Part shown: piece after piece, positions 43,354 to 49,429 of the stretch | Position numbering within the stretch: the stretch's first letter is position 1 | Layout of the letters: the number at the start of each line of letters is the position of its first letter | Source of the DNA: Actinostola sp. cb2023 | Taxonomy: Eukaryota > Cnidaria > Anthozoa > Actiniaria > Actinostolidae | Length of the DNA: 64,000 bases | Direction: 5' to 3' | Assembly: GCA_033675265.1 (NCBI GenBank) | Contig: JAUJYZ010000886.1 | Span: forward strand, 62,001 to 126,000 | Made by a program: the position numbers and the translations under genes | The notes under the pieces: model-generated | Seen by the model: only the letters and a program-made list of their open reading frames with translations | Databases searched by the model: none | What the model was told of the DNA's origin: nothing

Positions 43354-46058
43354 AGAAATATTGGGACTAGCTGACTCCCTTGCTCTAGTGTCTGAATAAA
43401 GTTATTTTTACAGTAAATTTGACCTACCACCTCATGCAAAATAAATGAGCTGCTTTTATCCCCTCATTGTTGGGGTAGGGCCATGCAGCACGACTACCAT
43501 TTCTGGACAATAGGACAATCTAAAGGATGCTGAGCAACATTATGGTGGATGGAGTGTTTCACATGTCGATGTCACGGATGGCACATTTTATTTTGCATAG
43601 AGCTGTAGTGTCCACTCAATAGAGGGGTTGCACTTGTTACAGTGTACATGGCTTGGAGGAAGCGATTGTTACTTACAGTGCACATTAATGCAGGGTTGCC
43701 AACGTGGCAGGCATACTCCAAAAACTGCTGGCTATTCCAAATGTTCATTATACCTGTTGAGCCATTTTGACTCTTAATTGAGTTGCGCATGCCTAGCGAG
43801 AAGCCTGCATTACTATAGGGGTATCGAATGGTGAAAGCGAGACTTCGTGACCCGCAAAATTTGGCCGAAATTTTCCGAGACTCTGACTTTTTGCGCCGGG
43901 GACCATTCGACACCCCATACTATCACTGCTCGCTTTATCGCTTTATTGCATGGTGGCCCCTTACTGCAGGATGGTGGGTAACAAGGTTCTTTATTATTAT
44001 TTGACAGGGGTTCTGTGTTTTGTGGTGGGTATCTTTTATCTTCTTGGTTGGCATCTAGGTGCTGTAGAGGCTATCTCTCTATCTATACTAGTGGGAACCT
44101 CTGTTGATTATTGTGTGCATCTAGTCGATGGATATATCATAGCAGGCCGATATCTGCCCAACAGTATTCTTAATGATAAGGTATGGTGCTATGTTGGAGT
44201 TCAGTTCTATCATATCAAACTTATGTTATACAAAAGGTCATTGTTTCACATATGGAGATGAGGCGACGGCGGTCTTTCAATAAAAACAGCATGATTTTCA
44301 TACATGTTTTGCTTTTTACTGCATTGTTAAAATAAAAAACAAAAACCTACCAGCAAAATATAAATGACGAATATGTAAGGAATGAATACGCTGGAAATTC
44401 AAGCAAGAATAAATATGTTTGACCGCGGCATTTCTCGTTTCTTCAAAATCGATCGAACTGAAATTTCTGAAGAAATATGGGAGAGCGTGACATACGCTGC
44501 ACACAAAATCCCTCTGAATCGCTTGGGAATTGTGTCAATCAAAAACCTACCGCCAGATTCTAATACTCTGTAATTCTACGGGCATTTTGATATAAAATAC
44601 ATGTATATTGAACTTAATTAAGCTACGGCAAAATGAAATTTAAAACTCTTTTTTTGGTAATCGTGGTATATGTAGAAGCTACATAGGGGTTTCGCAAATA
44701 AATTATGGCTCGGAAAGGACGCTTTTTGAAGGCAATTTCCAATATTCACACACAAGATCAATAAGTTCGAATTTGTGATATATTTTCCCCTGTTGAGGAA
44801 ACATATACAGCTTACCATCCTCTTTTATATTTTAGCTACCTGATTTACACATTGTCAAAGGAAAAAGATGAATTGAGAAATGATAAACCAGTCACGTACG
44901 AATCTGCTTTATTTAGCGGCCACAGAACAAATTGCTGGATCAATCGGGCCTCAAACGTGCTTTAGTAAATTAATTCAATCATTTTGCGCAAGAGCATTAA
45001 CAAAAACGTTGTCTGCGTGATACTGGATCCCAACAGGAGTAAATATTCAATGATGCAGGATATAAGTTTGATAAGTTGTCTTGCAATGGGGGAAAAGGTA
45101 CCCATGGTTACATAAAAAACTGACTTGTGCGCGTGCGTAAACACAACAATGTTTTACGATGCTGTCCAAACGAATCAAACGTGTTTTACCGGACACGAAA
45201 ACAAAATAAATGTTTTACGATGTCTTAGGCCTAGTTCAAACGCCGTACTTTCCAAGAGCCGTTCTTAATTACTTCAAAAGAAGCCGCCTCATTATCTATT
45301 GTTTTAAATGAGAACGGCTCATGATTAGCACGACGTCTGAACTAGGCCTAACAGAATGTTTGACACGGTTCAAACTTCGTAAAACATGTTAAAACATGGT
45401 GGCCAAACAAAACAATGTTTTATGATGTTTTACTGAAATGTTTTACTCGTTTGGACTACTTCTACTTACAATATCACCGATCGTTTTAGCTGTACCACGT
45501 CTAGACGTCTAATGTTATTTTTTGCATTCAATGTTTGTGCAGTAATCATTAGACGTTTTGGGTGATAGCATTAGGGATCGTATTCGTGATATTCATTGTT
45601 TCTTTATTTATCTATCTCGTTCCCATAGTGATCGAGTTATTAATTTCTGCATTTATGATAACTAAATCATTTGTTTGTTTCATGTTTGTGTACAGGATGT
45701 GCGTGGATGGAGAACATCAGCAGCGGTGTCACACATTGGTTCATCAATATTGAGCTCAGCAATAACTACCATCGCTGCATCCATCCCTCTGTGCCTGACT
45801 ACCATACAACTATTTGCCAAATTTGGTCAAATTCTTGCCATTAACACTGCTGTGTCTATAGTGTATACGCTAACGTTCTGTCTAGCATTCCTTACTATCA
45901 TGGCTCCTCCGAGATTCTGTCGAACCCTCAAGTCAAGGCTGAAGGCCTTGTTTGGAGTGTTAATATTCGCTGGAATGGCTAGCCTTTGTTTGTATATAGT
46001 AAGTCTTAAAGGTATTCCTATACCAGGACCTGATGGAAATCCTCTCTTTAAAATATAA
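14820..46058 (+). CDS. DISP3: DISP3-like (Dispatched family) gene, last five visible exons
   Basis: Five exons (14820-15010, 16387-16704, 42964-43228, 44008-44180, 45696-46058) have GT-AG borders and matching phases, and encode about 436 residues ending at a natural stop. Dispatched proteins are multipass RND-family membrane proteins related to Patched; DISP1 releases lipid-linked Hedgehog, and DISP3 (PTCHD2) is linked to sterol handling. The match is to DISP3: the segment after the large extracellular loop has [20 protein letters not shown], and the last exon has [20 protein letters not shown] and IMAPPRF, followed by a final membrane helix and a short tail. The 5' part of the gene was not found and probably lies upstream of the window. 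The 26.3-kb intron is filled by transposons. The family is clear; the exact orthologue less so. Confidence 0.85.
15349..15452. mobile_element. Palindromic MITE, about 104 bp, in the DISP3-like intron
   Basis: TGTTGTGTTTTGAATAAAAT followed by GTTAGTTGAAGTGCGCGCTACTGA is inverted at the right as TCAGTAGCACACGCATTTCAAC followed by TAAAATTGTATTCAAGAACACAACA. A half copy of the same family lies at 58388-58445. No coding capacity. Confidence 0.75.
15842..15990. repeat. GAA and ATT microsatellites
   Basis: Around 15915-15945 there is a run of AAG/GAA units, followed by ATT/TTA repeats to 15990. Both are in the intron between DISP3-like exons a and b. Confidence 0.85.
16387..16704 (+). CDS. DISP3: DISP3-like exon b
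   Basis: 318 bp (106 codons, phase 0 at both ends), acceptor TTTATTTCAG and donor GTGAGTAA. It encodes the extracellular loop before the second half of the transporter ([50 protein letters not shown]). Conserved cysteines are in CRLC. It joins in frame to the exon 26.3 kb downstream (…SFES|TIPKTMS). Confidence 0.85.
16955..17760 (-). mobile_element. Helentron-like non-autonomous element H1
   Basis: The left end is a short hairpin (GACGCTCTTCTAGCGT) followed by AAGTCGGGCTTC. The right end is GTCGGGTCTTCCACAGGAAG followed by CCCGACTAA. An inverted repeat at one terminus and inboard of a terminal hairpin at the other is the asymmetric layout of Helentron/Helitron2 elements, read here on the - strand. 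The interior (about 800 bp) has no gene. The next copy, H2, starts at the very next base, giving a head-to-tail pair. Confidence 0.65.
17761..18893 (-). mobile_element. Helentron-like non-autonomous element H2
   Basis: It has the same termini as H1 (CTAGACGCTCTTCTAGCGTG at the left, CCACAGGAAGCCCGACTAAT at the right). The first roughly 400 bp closely resemble H1 (ACATGTAGCCTATTTGAACT, then ATAAATATATCCATACAAAT). A third partial repeat of the same internal block begins near 18230, so H2 is longer through internal duplication. No coding capacity is seen. Confidence 0.65.
19011..19618. repeat. 304-bp tandem duplication
   Basis: Bases 19011-19314 are repeated at 19315-19618 with almost no change; one visible difference is GACTATGTAT versus GACTGTGTAT. 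The repeat unit covers the hairpin terminus of the Helentron-like element, so the element has two stacked ends. The near-identity points to a recent event. Confidence 0.9.
19011..20075 (-). mobile_element. Helentron-like element with a duplicated end (H3/H4)
   Basis: Two left termini (AAGACGCTCAATGAGCGTAC followed by ACTCGGGCTT) occur at 19013 and 19317, and one right terminus (CTCGGGCTTCCTTCGGAAGG followed by GCCCGAGTAATAAA) at 20045-20078. The hairpin GCTC-AAT-GAGC precedes the inverted repeat at the left. The reading of the repeat (ACTCGGGC) differs from H1/H2 (AGTCGGGC), so this is a sister subfamily. No gene is present. Confidence 0.6.
20337..20600 (+). mobile_element. Possible plus-oriented Helentron-like fragment
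   Basis: ATTACTCGGGCCCAGGCCTA followed by AGGGGGCCGAGT resembles the inverted-repeat terminus of the family in the opposite orientation to H1-H5. The region ends in a hairpin (CTAAATATATTCTCGTCTAT followed by ATTTAG) just before another left terminus at 20603. Boundaries are weak. Confidence 0.35.
20603..21188 (-). mobile_element. Truncated Helentron-like element
   Basis: The left terminus AAGACGCTCTAGTAGCGTGA followed by AGTCGGGCTA is intact at 20603. Internally, GACAGTTGCGTGACGAGGGA (near 20760) matches H3/H4. No right terminus was found before the Harbinger MITE at 21192, so it is truncated or ends in unrecognised sequence. Confidence 0.5.
21192..23170. mobile_element. PIF/Harbinger-type MITE, split by a Helentron-like element
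   Basis: The left end AGGCGCTGTTACACGTAACG and the right end GCTACGTGTAACAGCGCCT are inverted, and inverted similarity goes on for about 120 bp (GTGCAACTTGTCTCGCGAAA; TTGCAGGTTGCAAG). Both sides are flanked by TTA, the 3-bp TWA target duplication of Harbinger elements. The real MITE is the two arms 21192-21456 and 22932-23170; the middle is the nested element H5. Confidence 0.8.
21457..22930 (-). mobile_element. Helentron-like element H5, nested in the Harbinger MITE
   Basis: The left terminus CTAGACGCTCTAATAGCGTT followed by CACTTGGGCTAC pairs with the right terminus GTAGCCCAAGTAATAA (22916-22931). The terminal hairpin GCTCTAATAGC is intact. The interior of about 1.4 kb has no recognised gene and includes a GGGCTTCCTGTGG motif at 22842. 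Because it splits the MITE arms, it inserted later. Confidence 0.65.
23297..23464 (-). repeat. 3' LTR of BEL/Pao element
   Basis: A 167-168 bp direct repeat matching 27033-27199 at nearly every base (TGTCGTGTTCCCGG ... ACATACGCGACA). It starts TG and ends CA. The outer flanks AATGT (left) and AACGT (right of the other LTR) are consistent with a 5-bp target duplication with one change. Near-identity of the LTRs suggests a young insertion. Confidence 0.9.
23553..26114 (-). CDS. BEL/Pao Gag-protease-partial Pol, RT/RNase H deleted
   Basis: This 853-codon ORF starts at 26114 but in truth continues upstream in the same frame to 26834 through one TGA codon. The N-terminal half is the BEL-type Gag (DUF1759-like; [20 protein letters not shown]). 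CCHC-type knuckles follow ([29 protein letters not shown]), then the Pao protease ([10 protein letters not shown]). Near 24155 the sequence passes from the start of the RT module ([14 protein letters not shown]) directly to the end of RNase H ([12 protein letters not shown]), so RT and most of RNase H are missing but the frame stays open. The last part is the linker before integrase ([31 protein letters not shown]); integrase itself is absent. The element is non-autonomous. Confidence 0.85.
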   Translation of the reverse strand: MQNHPITNTTTPGQEPAHRPIVTSTPKRDSTIGLLETFTITNQRLVSGLTRQSLPKCHPDIFDGEVTLFHPWKRAFRAMIDDADVTPAQEMNYLRNFTKGEVQNVVDNFRKRHHTDLAVVLRELWRELERRFGNTAAITNVLLERLTHAANFSEKYLPGLQAFADLCGDVDSQLTFLPGLSCLNYPNVLRPIVERLPNFLRSKWEKEIISYATKHQDAYPGFHVFASMAQEQANKKNHPNVQASGVQPTVHGEKSSKITTKQELTSARRVMKTNTEEDNKPHCKFHDCDGHELTECKAFATKSIQEKTDWILKEKLCFRCLEAGHIAKECESEITCSKCNSDRHPTLLHKEKDGEELKSNCTSVCKKGGVSCSKILLVDVFHHQRPQERHRVYAIIDDQSNTSMITPDLADKLKADGPRDRYLLSTCSGEREVNYGRRVSGVLLSADNKTSKLPTLVECAHIPQDKAEIPTPEIAGRFSHLRDIVQDIPPLDDQAKIHLLIGRDAPELLKVRAFKNGPRGAPWAQKLVLGWTISGQARLDFANRPVHIQARRTTVMGDNDSYARTDTLVEMPPGVTDSNEYDTVPCPNKFIVTDNLADRYTNDLKNDVFHSLPSDSEGESKFLKVMEAGIHKNNIGNWEMPLPFRQEEVRLPNDRNPADLETRGLHPSKMMESVWLNGPTFLRNMAEVPPSNEVMSTNDSDPEVRKEVTSCKTKIGNSQSSGLGAERFKRFSSLSSLRRALANLIVKIREFKLRKERPTKPTIPGCNVPERCQTARPPNADELEHLATVVILLATQREAYGEELQKYAFVSTANHGQGETEGQRSYCVPLRNLFSWFLATSLRLKTKKEHLDI
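26190..26834 (-). pseudogene. N-terminal part of the BEL/Pao Gag, ended by one stop codon
   Basis: 215 codons starting [10 protein letters not shown] basic start is followed by a long charged helical or coiled-coil region ([20 protein letters not shown]) and a Ser/Arg-rich linker. Its TGA at 26190-26192 is followed in frame by [15 protein letters not shown] and then the 853-codon ORF, so both were one gene. The stop is either a point mutation or a readthrough site; nothing in the sequence settles which. Confidence 0.8.
27033..27199 (-). repeat. 5' LTR of BEL/Pao element
   Basis: The partner of 23297-23464. Downstream on the - strand (towards 27020) comes GTGAAAAAATCGATGGCTCC; the TGGCTCC near 27018 could be the start of a primer-binding site but lies 13 bp from the LTR, which is farther than usual, so this is tentative. 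Confidence 0.88.
27276..28478. repeat. (ACCT)n/(CCTA)n microsatellite field
   Basis: Runs of CCTA/ACCT interrupted by unique bases up to 28270, then almost pure from 28290 to 28475. Two copies of a 45-bp unique segment (GTCGCCACCCCTTCCATTCG) lie inside at about 27715 and 27782. The Thr/Tyr/Leu-Pro ORFs are repeat artefacts. Confidence 0.95.
28484..29094. repeat. (ATCC)n microsatellite
   Basis: About 600 bp of CCAT units with short interruptions (for example TAGACTTCATCCATGACATT at 28629 and CCTACCTA at 28816). It abuts the left end of the tyrosine-recombinase element exactly at 29095. A second ATCC tract starts at the element's right end (34686). ORFs read as IHPS or MDGW repeats are artefacts. 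Confidence 0.95.
29107..30060. repeat. Dispersed 17-bp motif copies on the 3' side of the recombinase
   Basis: GGTAGCAAAAAGGAACA or a close variant occurs inverted at 29107-29124 (TGCTCCCTTTTGCTACC) and direct at 29275, 29875 and 30042. The sequence between has no recognised gene; ORFs at 29765-30066 are short and low complexity. Confidence 0.75.
30994..33510 (-). CDS. Zinc-finger/SANT tyrosine recombinase
   Basis: 838 codons, no internal stop. A C2H2 finger ([21 protein letters not shown], residues 13-33) is followed by a long acidic Ser-rich region (60-270). A core-binding helical domain (280-440) contains [20 protein letters not shown] and [16 protein letters not shown]. The catalytic domain has R467 ([12 protein letters not shown]), a [16 protein letters not shown] strand pair (495-510), R578 ([13 protein letters not shown]; the His of the usual HxxR is Ala here), H602 ([13 protein letters not shown]) and candidate nucleophiles Y610/Y611. 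A C-terminal SANT/Myb-like helix bundle follows ([12 protein letters not shown], about 665-725). The order fits eukaryotic tyrosine recombinases related to Cryptons. It would cut and join DNA in the nucleus. The ORF is intact, so the protein may still be made. Confidence 0.82.
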   Translation of the reverse strand: MKTEKRNYKRRVCPVDGCPAIVRRLHNHLCDKHKLSRNDPTYLHYLKTASIHQELGEDKNDPIMVTSSSSSDDSSDNSSVSDDTEDTSEMEVRFVQERAERAKAKKRSTHKRKAIHESDSSSFEVCQQSSIRQIHDDSEEFDEDERNLCSIAVRSIHGEECQPLLPRRVPLLGEQSQPSLWQASAQQGDMTSDDICENITVQTSDISSAEECQTDDARQTRGNARHGFYVESTHSNSSADDEYEPKDESEETEESDEEDELVEDLNLEKGACSNASTERILEQFKTWLQGIDGGRRELRTARQYVSQISAIISAIDPNNRNIKSVFFKKNLRDKWLANLEKTKKPGTCKSYLASLSRFLRFIMVEKPEGLEECKEDANKIREQVQEWMCSMKGPVATRKWEKLMEDLEKLIKPEDIQKFDKCDHARSAVSTLGKCMEKDAPKTATQADYVHVRDYIITRLCLENACRAGPIANMTLGELRKAKKDNDQMVVTVMHHKTLVSHGPATVVLSPMVLKWLQAFITYMRNHLAGAGTSDSCKIFLSWSAKEMSSSMVSAQLNSCWQKAMGKQMERVCAASFRKAAVTAVHENHAHMKNDLADLMSHNPKTAEKYYAIRQKNKNAAKTSEALRHILFMTKSNEEEEKSGANKGEEKEPQNTAKRHRWSEDENVAVCSIFTKDIKNKCITVQQVKDKIHGHALLGNIAAAKIVDKVRSLISQAESEEVNETAELPTETETAQQRINRLFPESDTESVFISGVSKKGGSTFTDEQTEIYWRLFRDLIDSNAKIERAIVTQRIEEDEKAKDLLVGFTFQQLTDKIRTERRKIARNMVKKEVTSRRH
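33507..33854 (-). CDS. Two-finger C2H2 ORF overlapping the recombinase start
   Basis: 115 codons with two C2H2 fingers: [21 protein letters not shown] and [21 protein letters not shown] (CxxxxC...HxxxxH type), the same kind as the finger at the start of the 838-codon ORF. The stop codon overlaps the next ATG as ATGA (33507-33510), a shift of frame. Either one nucleotide was gained or lost in a three-finger recombinase gene, or the overlap couples two ORFs. The start at 33854 is followed by [11 protein letters not shown]; a second ATG eight codons on is possible. Confidence 0.7.
   Translation of the reverse strand: MFHLLRQMEKKSKATKREGHMCPVPGCGKTPVNLPRHLRNVHQWNQERSTAALSIFNLRVRPEKKPCPIEGCRSSAVDMQWHLQNVHKMTQEQAEQKVVAGEGTTVTKVKSVDVK
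34411..34676. repeat. Palindromic array of the 17-bp GGTAGCAAAAAGGAACA motif
   Basis: About 13 copies in 265 bp. Five form head-to-head pairs such as GGTAGCAAAAAGGAACATG followed by TGATCCTTTTTGCTAC, each a near-perfect hairpin, spaced by TTTAAGTT, TTTAGTT, AACCAAA, AACCCAA or TACTTAA; three single direct copies close the array. Middle bases vary as GGAACA, GGATCA or GGAGCA. The array lies 0.55 kb upstream of the zinc-finger ORF and next to the element's right end. Such arrays are typical of protein binding or recombination sites. Confidence 0.9.
34686..34872. repeat. (ATCC)n microsatellite, right of the recombinase element
   Basis: CCAT units interrupted by CATCATCTATCATCCATCTA near 34790 and AGGTCTTTCT at 34835. 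It passes directly into the 46-bp minisatellite, whose first words (AGGTCTTTCTC) already appear inside it. Confidence 0.95.
34873..37575. repeat. 46-50 bp minisatellite, nearly 60 copies
   Basis: The unit is GGTCTGTACATACTAGGTCT followed by TTCTCTCTACCCTGTTCCATTCCTTT. Variants carry an extra CAGTG or GAGTG after GTACATA, or CT versus CTCT, arranged in higher-order blocks of about 230 bp (for example 34881-35110 and 35410-35640). All ORFs reading [13 protein letters not shown] or [15 protein letters not shown] are repeat by-products. Confidence 0.97.
37786..39398. repeat. 29-bp minisatellite, about 55 copies
   Basis: The unit is CATCATGACAATCATCCCCA followed by TCACTGTAC, with variants at GATAATC/GACAATC and ATCC/GTCC. 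Some units read CACCATGATGGCAATCATCC, and the order of variant types repeats, which implies block-wise expansion. There are no unique spacers, so it is not a CRISPR array. Confidence 0.97.
39900..40285. mobile_element. MITE of about 385 bp inside the remnant
   Basis: ATAAAAGCAGGAGGGGTTAA followed by TGGTATCTGTTCT at the left is inverted at 40227-40280 as AGAACAGATG ... ACTAACCCCTCCTGTAAAAGC. The inner parts (CCTGGGAAA / TTTCTGGGAA) also pair. No coding sequence. Confidence 0.6.
40413..40540. repeat. Two-copy direct repeat, unit about 63 bp
   Basis: GTCGAAGCACGATGTGGATT ... GAGGTCATGAGCAGTGACGT is repeated at once as GTCGAAGCATGATGTGGATT ... GAGGTCATGACCATTGACGT. There are a few substitutions. 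Function unknown. Confidence 0.8.
41569..42256. repeat. 50-bp minisatellite with ATCACGTG palindrome, about 14 copies
   Basis: The unit is GAGATGACAGGGGATATCAC followed by GTGTACACTGATACCATGTACTTGTACCGT. Each unit contains GATATC and an E-box-like CACGTG, plus GTGTACAC. One unit near 41880-41930 is disturbed (GATATCTAATACCGTGATAT). The ORF reading [12 protein letters not shown] is a by-product. Confidence 0.97.
42590..42882. mobile_element. MITE of about 290 bp
   Basis: TACACCTATTCCAAAAATCG ... GAAGCTGACGACCGCAAAGG at the left is inverted at the right as CCTTTGCGGTCGTCAGCTTG ... CAATATTTGGAATAGGTGTA. The arms are about 75 bp. It ends about 80 bp before the DISP3-like exon c acceptor. No coding sequence. 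Confidence 0.75.
42964..43228 (+). CDS. DISP3: DISP3-like exon c
   Basis: 265 bp, acceptor GTTGTTGTAG, donor GTAAGC. It begins on a codon boundary and ends in phase 1. It encodes the end of the extracellular loop ([15 protein letters not shown]) and two membrane helices of the second RND half ([33 protein letters not shown]). Confidence 0.88.
43319..43354. repeat. Short (ATT)n microsatellite
   Basis: About 10 units in the intron after DISP3-like exon c. The poly-Ile ORF on the other strand is an artefact. Confidence 0.9.
43813..43922. mobile_element. Small hairpin MITE in the DISP3-like intron
   Basis: TATAGGGGTATCGAATGGT at the left is inverted at the right as ACCATTCGACACCCCATA. The interior (AAATTTGGCCGAAATTTT) is itself palindromic. 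It lies 85 bp before the exon d acceptor. Confidence 0.55.
44008..44180 (+). CDS. DISP3: DISP3-like exon d
   Basis: 173 bp, acceptor TTTGACAG, donor GTATGG, phases 1 and 0. It encodes membrane helices with [20 protein letters not shown] and the Patched/Dispatched-type signature [20 protein letters not shown], where the Asp lies in a membrane helix as in proton-coupled RND proteins. Confidence 0.9.
44181..45695 (+). other. Intron between DISP3-like exons d and e
   Basis: 1.5 kb. It contains a MITE of about 125 bp at 45226-45352 (AGGCCTAGTTCAAACGCCGT / ACGTCTGAACTAGGCCT). Around it, ACAATGTTTTACGATG recurs at 45150, 45210 and 45415, a dispersed short repeat. The small ORFs at 44382-44573 and 44618-44818 have no family resemblance. 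Confidence 0.6.
45226..45352. mobile_element. MITE of about 125 bp
   Basis: TAGGCCTAGTTCAAACGCCG and CGACGTCTGAACTAGGCCTA are inverted ends. The inner arms AAGAGCCGTTCTTAA and TGAGAACGGCTCATG also pair. No coding sequence. Confidence 0.7.
45696..46058 (+). CDS. DISP3: DISP3-like terminal exon e
   Basis: 363 bp including the TAA stop, acceptor GTGTACAG, phase 0. It encodes the last transmembrane block: [74 protein letters not shown], a final helix ([19 protein letters not shown]) and a short tail ([10 protein letters not shown]) that parallels the short tail of vertebrate DISP3. Confidence 0.92.
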   Translation, partial: DVRGWRTSAAVSHIGSSILSSAITTIAASIPLCLTTIQLFAKFGQILAINTAVSIVYTLTFCLAFLTIMAPPRFCRTLKSRLKALFGVLIFAGMASLCLYIVSLKGIPIPGPDGNPLFKI

Positions 46059-46998
46059 GCTTCTCTTTGCCGGTTCAAGTCCATGGTTATAACAACTAAC
46101 AGACCTAGCAAACATTTGGCCTTATTTGAAATCAGAGCAATGGCACTTTTTAGGGTCCTGTTATACAGCAATTTCAAAAAACGTTGATACTGAATATAGT
46201 GTATTCCAAGACCGAAATGCATTATGGGACTTGTGTTTTATTGTCTAAAGTAATATAAATAATACTAATTTATTTTATTTTTTGTGTATTCCATCAGAAA
46301 CAATATACTAGCTCCATATGGCGAACAAATCGCTGTATATTTACTTTTTATTTCAAAATAACGAGGCCCGCACTAGGAATGCACTATTCAGTATGCAGTA
46401 TTCAGTTTTCAACATTTTTTGAAATTGCTGTATACACCTGTTTCAAAAAGGTTGTCGAGGACATCAATCCCTAGGCAATTAGCCACTTCTAAATCGAGCA
46501 GGGGACTGGTACCAAGTCCGTAAAACTAATTCAATTTGATACTAGTAAAATTGGGCATCATTTTCTGAGAGAGCAGATCAAACTTAGCTAGTCTGGAAAG
46601 TTGAACTTCGGCTTAATATTGACGATGCTAGAGGACATCAAATGATGTTTATTTTCCCATACAAACTCTGTAAATTTTTGACGTTGTCCATCCAAACCAT
46701 ACATTCACTGTAAAATTTTGGCTGGACAACACAATTTCAAAAGTTTATAATTCCGACAGAATTCGCTCAAATCACATCAAACTTTGCACAGATGCTAGTT
46801 TCAACATGCACTTTCATGTCATGAACTTAATTTTAATAAACTCATTCTCAGTCCCCTGATCGATTTGATAGTGGCTAATAGGTTATACGTCGTTCCAAGA
46901 CCGAACTGCATTATGGTAACAGCTTGAATATGGCACGTATGCCAGAAATATTTCATAAAATTCAATTCAAAATGTGTCTTGTCCTGTTGAAATTGAAA
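46059..46998. other. 3' flank of the DISP3-like gene, no gene seen
   Basis: AT-rich. It probably holds the 3' UTR; no AATAAA can be fixed with confidence. Short repeats (TATTCCAAGACCGAAMTGCATTATGG at 46200 and 46895; TTTCAAAAAACGTTG / TTTCAAAAAGGTTGTCG) hint at decayed MITEs with unclear edges. Confidence 0.5.
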
Positions 46999-49429
46999 CT
47001 AGACGCGTTCACTCGTGCCCTGGTGCGATTGAGTACTTGGATGCACTGCAGCATGAAAGATGCATACCTAGTGACTGGCTTCGCTCGATGTCAACATTAT
47101 GTCAACACGGCCTAAGATATTCGTGAACTGAACTGACAGAGACACACGTTCCCAGTCTCACTCCATTGCAGACTCATTAGATTTTGCTAAGCTTTGTTCA
47201 GATTATTCAGATATGATTTTGAGTCCGCGGAACGACCTGGTTCGAAAACGTTCGACATCTTTTGGAATAAGTCTACCGCTAACGGCGTGTGCGTTTGTAT
47301 GTGAGATAAGCGTATTAGACATACTTCGTTCAAATGTTTTTTTCTCACGATCACAAGATACTACTTGTTCCCTACATTCGTGCTCGTAGGCTTAGATCGT
47401 GCAATAAAGACCTGCCACAGGCAGCCTAACCATTGCTTTTGAGGCTATTTAATAATAAATATAAATACATTTATATTCGCGCGTCTTTTTTTGATGGGTT
47501 TCCTGTGGTAGAGCGCGCGCGCAATACGTATTAATGATTGGGTTCCCTGTGTTGAGTACCGTATAATGTTGGGCTCCCTGTGCGCGTCCCGCAGTACATG
47601 TGTATATTGAAACAAGGTATGAAACTCGGTCACGTGACATACGTTTTTGCTCCTATTTTTTGTCAATATGACGTGACAATTCAATTTTTACTTCGAATAA
47701 CTAAACTTTACCGTATTCTCGAAACACTTCATAAGTTTCAGTCGTCTAACTTCACCGTACGCTGAGAATTGTAATTTTGACATTTTGCGCCTCATGGCCC
47801 GATGTGCGCCGCATTTCGCTGGTGCACTTTTCCGTGAGGCAGTCGGATTTTACCTTCGGGAGGACATCGGCAAGCGCTCGTCAAATCTGAACTGTGCTTT
47901 TTTTGGCAAGTTTTAATATTTATATTTTCACTAAACAAGTCAAAAAAACACATAGAATATACTTTATTGTTTTGTGTTTTGACTTTTATAAAGTAATTGT
48001 TTTGTGCAGTTTGATTTTAATCGATTAAAATGCTTCAAAATTGAGGCATTGTGTTTTATAAATGCTGCCAAGTCTCAATATTTAGTACTGCACACAACAC
48101 ATTTTTGCTATCAATACTTATAAACAAAATGACAAACAAACGTATTTATTTCAACAATCAGTTAAAATAAGTTTACTAGCTTTTTGCACACTGTTTTGCC
48201 GTTCTTTCTGTGTAATTTATTTACTATATTGATCAGTAATACCATGGATAATACGAAATTAAATAAATATTATGCATGTCACCACATTCGACAAGTTGTG
48301 AATGAATATCGCAGTTCTTGACAATTTGTAAGAACTCGGAAGCCGATACTTACGTTCTTACGAAAACCGTATTTAATTACGCTGTGTTTCTCTCAGTTGG
48401 TAGCTAGTATTTGCTAAATGAGTTGAACTATTTCAATGACAATAATGAAGAAATGTTAATATTTTAGTGCACGGCTGCTTCATGAGTCCATCGACATTCA
48501 TGTCTTCTCCGGATGTAGTTCGTCTATATTTTTGCTTCGGCAGATGGTTTATGCTTAGCCTGCGTAGCCTGGAGTTTATGCTGTGTTGGCGTTCTCTTGT
48601 GTTTTAAGAACAACTGTTAGAAAGTGCAAAATGACGTCAAACACTTTCTACTGAGATGAGACAGTCAAAATGTTTAAATAGAGATGAAGTACCATCAGTC
48701 AGTTGAGAGGTTCCTTTTGAACTTGAAGTGTATTTTGATCACTCCACCATTCAAATTGAAAAATAACTACTTTAAAACCGCCGAATTTCTTCTAAAGTTA
48801 CTTAAAGTTGACATGAACTGTGAACTGCTTAACTTACCATGAATATATAAGGAATAGAATTCAAACGCTTACACCGAAAACTTCATGTTTTGTTTCATTA
48901 ACTTCTCCGCCATTTTTCAAAACTTCAGCAACTTCACCCTGGGTATCCCCCACGGGCCTGCAGCGTGCGACGACTTCGGCTCTTCGTTGGATTTTCGGCT
49001 GCACCAATGAAATGCGGCGCACATCAGTTTCACACCTTGTTTCACTATGTACATTGCTGCGGGCTCTTCTTGCGGGACACACACAGGGATCTCAACATAG
49101 GACGTTACTCAGCACAGGGAGCCCGACATATACGTATTGCGCGCGCTCTACCACAGGAAACCCATCAAAAAAGACGCAAATATCATTTTATTTGATTATT
49201 TAGCCTCAAAAGGAATGGTTGGGCTGCCTATGGCCTGCTTGAGATCTTTACGCGAGTGAATTGGACAGCTGAACTTGCCCCTTGACCTCCGGTGCTTCCT
49301 GATTGGTTTGTGATTGGTAATCTCTCTTCCCAGTCTCACTCGATTGCAGATTCGCGACGCCGAACAAAAAATAAATAAATAACGCTGTGTTTTTCAACTC
49401 GTGCCGGCCAAACGCCTGGGCACGAGTAA
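46999..49429 (-). mobile_element. Helentron-like element H6 carrying copy B of the 2-kb element
   Basis: The left terminus CTAGACGCGTTCACTCGTGCCC and the right terminus GGGCACGAGTAA pair by ACTCGTGCCC / GGGCACGAGT, with the CTAGACGC start typical of the family. Without the nested copy B (47416-49233) the host element would be about 610 bp. The next element of the family starts at 49430, again head to tail. Confidence 0.55.
47416..49233. mobile_element. 2-kb inverted-repeat DNA transposon, copy B
   Basis: The ends ACAGGCAGCCTAACCATTGC and AGGAATGGTTGGGCTGCCTAT match copy A (2611-4643), and the whole interior is similar in order: TTGATGGGTTTCCTGTGGTA, GCGCGCGC, TGTGTATATTGAAACAAGGT, GGTCACGTGA, then a non-coding middle and the inverted right arm. 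CCTGC stands on both sides. There is no transposase. It is about 0.2 kb shorter than copy A by scattered deletions. Confidence 0.82.

Noticed and set aside
43572..43913. 113-codon - strand ORF next to DISP3-like exon d
   Set aside because: It runs through a hairpin MITE and intron sequence, with no known motif.
44382..44573. 63-codon ORF in the DISP3-like intron as an extra exon
   Set aside because: Exons d and e already join in phase; this ORF lacks splice sites that keep the frame and has no membrane segment.
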